Assembly (NCBI RefSeq): GCF_018555685.1
Contig: NZ_JAFLWW010000006.1
Coordinates: 1 to 64,000, forward strand
Source of the DNA: Aminobacter anthyllidis
GTDB taxonomy: Bacteria > Pseudomonadota > Alphaproteobacteria > Rhizobiales > Rhizobiaceae
DNA length: 64,000 nucleotides
Direction: 5' to 3'
This document shows, in pieces, positions 59,947 to 64,000 of the stretch. Below the pieces are notes generated by a model. That model ran no database searches, was not told the DNA's origin, and worked only from the letters and a program-made list of their open reading frames with translations. Position numbers and translations under genes: made by a program. Numbering within the stretch: position 1 is the first letter of the stretch; each line of letters starts with the position of its first letter.

Positions 59947-61478
59947 GGCAACCCGCCCGGCGCCATCCGGCGCAATTGCGCCAGTGGTGGCCAGGGGTTG
60001 TCTGTCCCGGCCGATCCAGTCGCCCGCTCGTTGAAATATTCGCCGCCACGCGCCATCACGTCGTCGACGCTCCTGATCTCGCTTTCATAGCCGCCGAGCG
60101 CCAGATAGTCGTCGCGCCGAAGCGTGAATTCGATCGGCGCCACCAGTGCCGGGGTCGGCACGTAGCCAAAGGCGTTGTCAGGCACGCGCGTGACATCGAC
60201 CATCAAGGTGATGCCGCCACCGGGCCAGACATAGACTGGCGCGCCGCCCACCGTCACGTAGGTTCTCAGGCCTTGCACCGAGCGTGTCAGGTTGACCGGG
60301 TTCTCGGTCACCCCGGCACGCAGGCTGCCGCCGGCGCCACCGACGAACAGCACCGTACACATAGCCGGCTCACAATTCTCCTCGATCAGCCCGACCGATT
60401 TGCCCAACCGCTCCGGAAATGGCTTTTCGACCGGCTTGAGATCGTCGTCGAGCTCGTAATAGGCGAACTGCTCGCCGGTGGTGGAGACCATCAGCAGCGA
60501 CAGGCCGGGCCGAGCGCCCTTGTTGGCGTTCCACTCGCCGAGGATGGCGAGCGGATCGGAGATCGAAGTGCCGCCCCAGCCAAGGCCGGGTTCCGACACC
60601 TTGAAATAGCGCCCCGGCGTCGAACGGCGGCCGAGGATCCTGATCCCGGTTGCCTCCCAGCCCAGAACCTTGCCGGCCTGGTGCTCGGAGACGACGCCGG
60701 TGATGTGATCGTCGACCACCACAACCTCGTCGACAAGGCCGCGCCATTGCGTCGCGAACATGCCGATGGTCGCCGAGCCGCAGCCGACGCGCATGCGATG
60801 CTCCGCTTTGCCATCGATGATGGGCGGCTTGCCGGCCTCGACCACGATTGTCGCGCCGCCGTCGATGCTGAGCTCGACCGGCTTGCGGTTGCACAAGCTG
60901 AGCAGCGTGTCGCAGGTCACCCGGCCTTCCGATTTGGAGCCTCCGGTCAGATGATGCACGCCACCGAGCGACAGCATCTGCGAGCCATACTCGCCCGTCG
61001 TCACATGGCCGACAGCCTCGCCTTGCGCGCGTACCATTGCCGTCTCGGGACCAAGGTGGCGGTCGGTGTCGATCTTCACCTTGACGCCGCAATAGGAGAA
61101 GATGCCCTCGGTCACGACGGTGACGAGATCGACGCCTTCGACCTCCTGGCTGACGATGAAAGGTGCCGGCTTGTAGTCGGGATAGGTGGTGCCCGCGCCG
61201 ATCGCGGTGACGAAGCGCCGTCCTGTGTTGACCAGTTCCCCGTCCCACGCCTCGCCGCCGAACGGCACCACGGCCGCGCTTTTTTCGACCGCATAGTCAA
61301 GCACGCGGACGGGGTCGGCGCGCACAATGCGGCCACCGAAATTGCCGTAGCGGTCGCAGGCGCCGGTGCGGCCCTCGGCGATGTAGCACATCACCGGGCA
61401 GGCGTCGCAGCGCAGCTTTTCGTCTGCTTGCCGGTCGCCGGGTTCATGCGTCTCGAAACGTTCGGAGAGCTCGTTCAT
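59943..61478 (-). CDS. 6-hydroxynicotinate reductase-like protein
   Basis: A 511-residue protein resembling 6-hydroxynicotinate reductase, which reduces 6-hydroxynicotinate to 1,4,5,6-tetrahydro-6-oxonicotinate. Cysteines at residues about 24-43 (CDACPVMC and GACDRYG) look like an iron-sulfur site, followed by a beta-rich region with TVVTEGIFSYCGVKVKIDTD and a GGTSISDPLAILG segment. It is coupled (4-nt overlap) to a molybdopterin hydroxylase, the enzyme type that makes 6-hydroxynicotinate. Reductase activity needs an electron donor not visible here; nicotinate as substrate is inferred from the family name. Confidence 0.8.
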   Translation of the reverse strand: MNELSERFETHEPGDRQADEKLRCDACPVMCYIAEGRTGACDRYGNFGGRIVRADPVRVLDYAVEKSAAVVPFGGEAWDGELVNTGRRFVTAIGAGTTYPDYKPAPFIVSQEVEGVDLVTVVTEGIFSYCGVKVKIDTDRHLGPETAMVRAQGEAVGHVTTGEYGSQMLSLGGVHHLTGGSKSEGRVTCDTLLSLCNRKPVELSIDGGATIVVEAGKPPIIDGKAEHRMRVGCGSATIGMFATQWRGLVDEVVVVDDHITGVVSEHQAGKVLGWEATGIRILGRRSTPGRYFKVSEPGLGWGGTSISDPLAILGEWNANKGARPGLSLLMVSTTGEQFAYYELDDDLKPVEKPFPERLGKSVGLIEENCEPAMCTVLFVGGAGGSLRAGVTENPVNLTRSVQGLRTYVTVGGAPVYVWPGGGITLMVDVTRVPDNAFGYVPTPALVAPIEFTLRRDDYLALGGYESEIRSVDDVMARGGEYFNERATGSAGTDNPWPPLAQLRRMAPGGLP

Positions 61479-64000
61479 CGCCGTGCCTCCTGGATTGCCG
61501 AAAGGACCCGCGAGGGCGTTGCCGGCACCCTGGTCATCGCAACACCGGTGGCGTGGCGGATGGCGTTGAGGATCGCCGGTGCCGTCGGGATCAGCACATG
61601 CTCGCCCAAACCCTTGGCGCCGAATGGTCCTTCCGGATCCGGAACTTCCACCAGTATGGTCTCGATCGGCGGCACGTCGCCGATCGTCGGGATCAGGTAG
61701 TCGTGCAGGTTCTCGGTCCGGCCGGGAATATACTCTTCCATCAGCGCCATGCCGATGCCCTGGGCGATGCCGCCTTCGATCTGGCCTTCGGCGAGCAGCG
61801 GGTTGATCGCCTTGCCGACATCATGCGCCGCGGTGATCTTGACCAGCCTGACCGTGCCCAGCGCGAGATCGACCTCGAGCTCGGCGATCTGGGCGCCATA
61901 ACCATAGACCGCATAGGGCTTGCCCTGGCCCTTGGCATCGAGCGGCGCGGTTGGCGGGTCGTAGCTCTCCTCGGCGGCGAAGACGAGGCCGTCCTTGTCT
62001 GCTTCAAGCTTCGTCAGGTCGATGCGCCGGCGTTCACCGCCTTCGTGCACGACCAGGAACCCACCCTGCAGCAATTGCAGCGATGCCTCGTTTGAGACAT
62101 TGGCGTAGCGCAGGACCGTGTCGCGCAGCGCCCTTGCCGCCTTTTCCGCCGCCTTCCCCGACACATAAGTCTGGCGTGAGGCCGAGGTCTTGCCGGCGTC
62201 AGGCGTGATCGACGTGTCGGCGCCTTTCAGCACGAAGTCGCCGAGCGGCAGGCCGAGCGCGTCGGCGGCGATCTGGGCGATGACGGTGTTCGATCCCTGG
62301 CCGATGTCGACAGCGCCCTGGTGCAGCACGACCTTGCCGTCGGGCGAGATGCCGAGCTTGATTGTCGAGGGGTTGGGCAGCGAGGTGTTGCCGCAGCCAT
62401 ACCAGCACGAGGCGATGCCGACGCCGCGCTTGGTTGTGCTGTTGGTCGCGTTGAAGGCATCAGCTTCGGAAAGCGCGCGTGTCCAACGCGAGGCTAGCAC
62501 CTCGAGGCATTCACCGATGCCGACGCCCGCTTCCAGTCGCTGTCCGGTAACCGTTTCGGAGCCGTTGCGAAGCGCATTCTTCAGGCGAAATTGCAGCCGG
62601 TCGATGCCAAGCGTGTCTGCCAGCTCGTCATAGAGCGTCTCCTGCATCAATGTCGCCTGGGGCACGCCGAAACCACGGAACGCGCCCGATACCGGGCCGT
62701 TCGTATGGATCGCGCGGGCGACGGCGCGATAATTCGGCGTGGCATAGGGTCCCGATGCGTGCACCGGTACCCGGTTGGCGACGGTCGGGCCGAAGCTGGC
62801 ATAGGCGCCGGTGTTGAACGTGCCGTCAAAGACCATTCCACTGATCATGCCGTCGGCATCCGTACCGATCGTCGCCCGCATCGAGGCCGGATGACGCTTG
62901 GTGGTCGAGGCCATCGATTCCTGGCGCGTATAGGCCAGCGCGGCCGCCCTGCCGGTCTTGAGCGCCACCAGCCCGATCAGCGGCTGCAGCGAGATGTCGA
63001 TCTTCGAACCGAACCCGCCGCCAGTCGCCGTCGGCATGATGCGCACCTTGTCCGGCGCGAGGCCCAGGATACGAGCGGTATCGTCGCGGTCCATGTGAGG
63101 TGCCTGGGTGCAGGCAACGATGGTCAGCGTGTCGTCGTCGAGGAATGCATAGCCGGCTTCCGGTTCGATATAGGCATGCTCTACATAGGACGTCTGCATG
63201 CTGCCCGAGACCACGCATGCCGCCTGTGCCAGAGCATTTTCCGGCTCGCCGCGCTCGACCAATCCGCGCACAAGCAGATTGTCGGGGCGGTTGGCGTGGA
63301 CGAGCGCGGCCCCTTCCGCCTGGGCACCCGGCGGTTCCAGCATTGCGGGCAGTTCGCGCCATGTGACGGGAAATGCCGCCATGTCCAGATCGCGCGCCAC
63401 CCAGCCCTCGCAGGCCACCAGCGCCACCGCCTCGCCGCGGAAGCGCGTCTCGCCCTCGGCCAGCGCCGGCTGGTCGGCAAAGGGCGGGATGACGCCAAAA
63501 CTGTTGATGCCCGGGATATCCCGGGCAGTGAATACAGCCGCAACGCCGGCATTGTCGGCGATATAGGCACCGAGATCGCCGAAGGAGAAGCTGGCCCGGT
63601 GATGCGGCGAGCGGACGACCAGAACCGACAAGGCGACAGCGGGAAATGAATCGCCGCCGAAAAGCTCGGCTCCTGTCACCTTGGGAATGCCGTCGAGCCT
63701 GACGGGCGAGTTGCCTACGGCGGCACCTGAGGGGGGCAGCGCGAATTGCCCGTCACCCTTGCCCTCTCCCCATAAACGGGGCGAGGGGAGCGTCAACGTC
63801 GCGACCATCTCCCTTCCCCCCGCCGGCGGGGAGAGGCTGCCGGCAGGCGGATGAGGGGCGGCACTGTCGTCGTTCCAGCGCCACGCCCCCATAACGGCCT
63901 CGACGATCTTGCGGTAGCCGGTGCAGCGGCACAAAACCCCGCCGAGTGCGTCCTGCACCTGCTGCTCGCTCGGCTGGGCGATGCGCTCCAGCAACGCGCT
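61475..64000 (-). CDS. Molybdopterin-dependent hydroxylase fused to a [2Fe-2S] domain (partial)
   Basis: A xanthine-dehydrogenase-family protein, open to the right edge, so the N-terminus is missing. About 840 residues are seen. First comes the C-terminal half of the [2Fe-2S]-binding domain (GGVLCRCTGYRKIVEAV), then a proline/glycine-rich linker encoded by the genomic repeat. The Mo subunit follows, from GIPKVTGAELFGGD, through ATGGGFGSKIDISLQPLIGL and GAFRGFGVPQATLMQE, to the catalytic-Glu region GAKGLGEHVLIPTAPAI near the C-terminus. It probably hydroxylates an N-heterocycle such as nicotinate for the downstream reductase; electrons would leave through the fused cluster. Confidence 0.88.
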   Translation of the reverse strand, partial: SALLERIAQPSEQQVQDALGGVLCRCTGYRKIVEAVMGAWRWNDDSAAPHPPAGSLSPPAGGREMVATLTLPSPRLWGEGKGDGQFALPPSGAAVGNSPVRLDGIPKVTGAELFGGDSFPAVALSVLVVRSPHHRASFSFGDLGAYIADNAGVAAVFTARDIPGINSFGVIPPFADQPALAEGETRFRGEAVALVACEGWVARDLDMAAFPVTWRELPAMLEPPGAQAEGAALVHANRPDNLLVRGLVERGEPENALAQAACVVSGSMQTSYVEHAYIEPEAGYAFLDDDTLTIVACTQAPHMDRDDTARILGLAPDKVRIMPTATGGGFGSKIDISLQPLIGLVALKTGRAAALAYTRQESMASTTKRHPASMRATIGTDADGMISGMVFDGTFNTGAYASFGPTVANRVPVHASGPYATPNYRAVARAIHTNGPVSGAFRGFGVPQATLMQETLYDELADTLGIDRLQFRLKNALRNGSETVTGQRLEAGVGIGECLEVLASRWTRALSEADAFNATNSTTKRGVGIASCWYGCGNTSLPNPSTIKLGISPDGKVVLHQGAVDIGQGSNTVIAQIAADALGLPLGDFVLKGADTSITPDAGKTSASRQTYVSGKAAEKAARALRDTVLRYANVSNEASLQLLQGGFLVVHEGGERRRIDLTKLEADKDGLVFAAEESYDPPTAPLDAKGQGKPYAVYGYGAQIAELEVDLALGTVRLVKITAAHDVGKAINPLLAEGQIEGGIAQGIGMALMEEYIPGRTENLHDYLIPTIGDVPPIETILVEVPDPEGPFGAKGLGEHVLIPTAPAILNAIRHATGVAMTRVPATPSRVLSAIQEARR
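63745..63862. repeat. Palindromic genomic repeat, copy 8, inside the hydroxylase reading frame
   Basis: The stretch attgcccgtcacccttgccc to gccggcaggcggatgagggg follows copy 5 (48950-49062) segment by segment, including cggggcgaggggagcgtcaacgtcgcg against cggggagaggggcgtccacgtcgcg (written here as short matches). It is read through in frame, encoding SLSPPAGGREMVATLTLPSP and LWGEGKGDGQF between two domains. Confidence 0.8.

Overview
The window is a high-GC alphaproteobacterial chromosome segment. Translational coupling through 1-8 nt gene overlaps, a probable Irr/ICE-type iron box, the rhizobial style of ABC-transporter gene clusters and many copies of a CT/GA-rich palindromic intergenic repeat all point to Rhizobiales. 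My best guess is a Phyllobacteriaceae relative such as Mesorhizobium or Aminobacter; this is inference from style, not a database match. About 56 protein genes are supported. I recognised no rRNA, tRNA, insertion sequence, prophage or CRISPR array.

Layout. 1-580 is gene-poor and holds a repeat pair. 0.6-5 kb is housekeeping: adenosine kinase, an EI24/CysZ-like membrane protein, an isocitrate lyase/PEP mutase family enzyme, a HAD phosphatase, dUTPase and an Lrp/AsnC regulator. 5.1-10.1 kb carries small stress or detoxification genes: DUF6356, a class II glutamine amidotransferase, an AraC regulator, two VOC proteins, DUF1801, SRPBCC and an AlkC-like DNA alkylation repair protein. prfC and phnN follow. 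12.7-18.8 kb (minus strand) is an iron-uptake and storage operon: imelysin/IrpA, Bfd, bacterioferritin, a di-heme DUF1111 oxidoreductase, a second imelysin and DUF1513, with an ICE-like site upstream. 19.4-24.7 kb has a ferredoxin-reductase-type flavoprotein, a GABA-type aminotransferase, a YCII protein coupled to an ECF42-like sigma factor, and a DUF2189 membrane protein.

24.9-31.7 kb is a complete ribose-type sugar ABC operon (binding protein, double ATPase, two permeases) with its LacI regulator and a Gfo/Idh/MocA dehydrogenase; a LacI-type operator lies in its promoter. 32.2-37.5 kb encodes two adjacent exported proteins of unknown function, one with DUF11-like domains and a cysteine-rich tandem repeat. 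After rpe, 38.5-48.9 kb is an amino-sugar and peptidoglycan-fragment island: nagA, a SIS isomerase, a GntR/UTRA regulator and a BadF-type kinase diverge from murQ and a MalFGK-type ABC transporter with another Gfo/Idh/MocA protein. Two matching direct-repeat operator candidates face each other in the divergent promoter. 49.1-53.1 kb is a hydantoinase/oxoprolinase HyuA-HyuB pair, followed by fpr.

54.4-58 kb pairs deoC with a double-length aldehyde dehydrogenase, which suggests oxidation of the acetaldehyde released from deoxyribose 5-phosphate. 58.1-64 kb (minus strand) is a five-gene coupled operon with a molybdopterin hydroxylase fused to its [2Fe-2S] domain, a 6-hydroxynicotinate reductase-like protein, UPF0280, a DUF1185 (AA_synth) protein and a MarR regulator. 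It looks like an N-heterocycle (nicotinate-like) catabolic unit. The hydroxylase runs off the right edge, and its linker is encoded by a copy of the genomic repeat.
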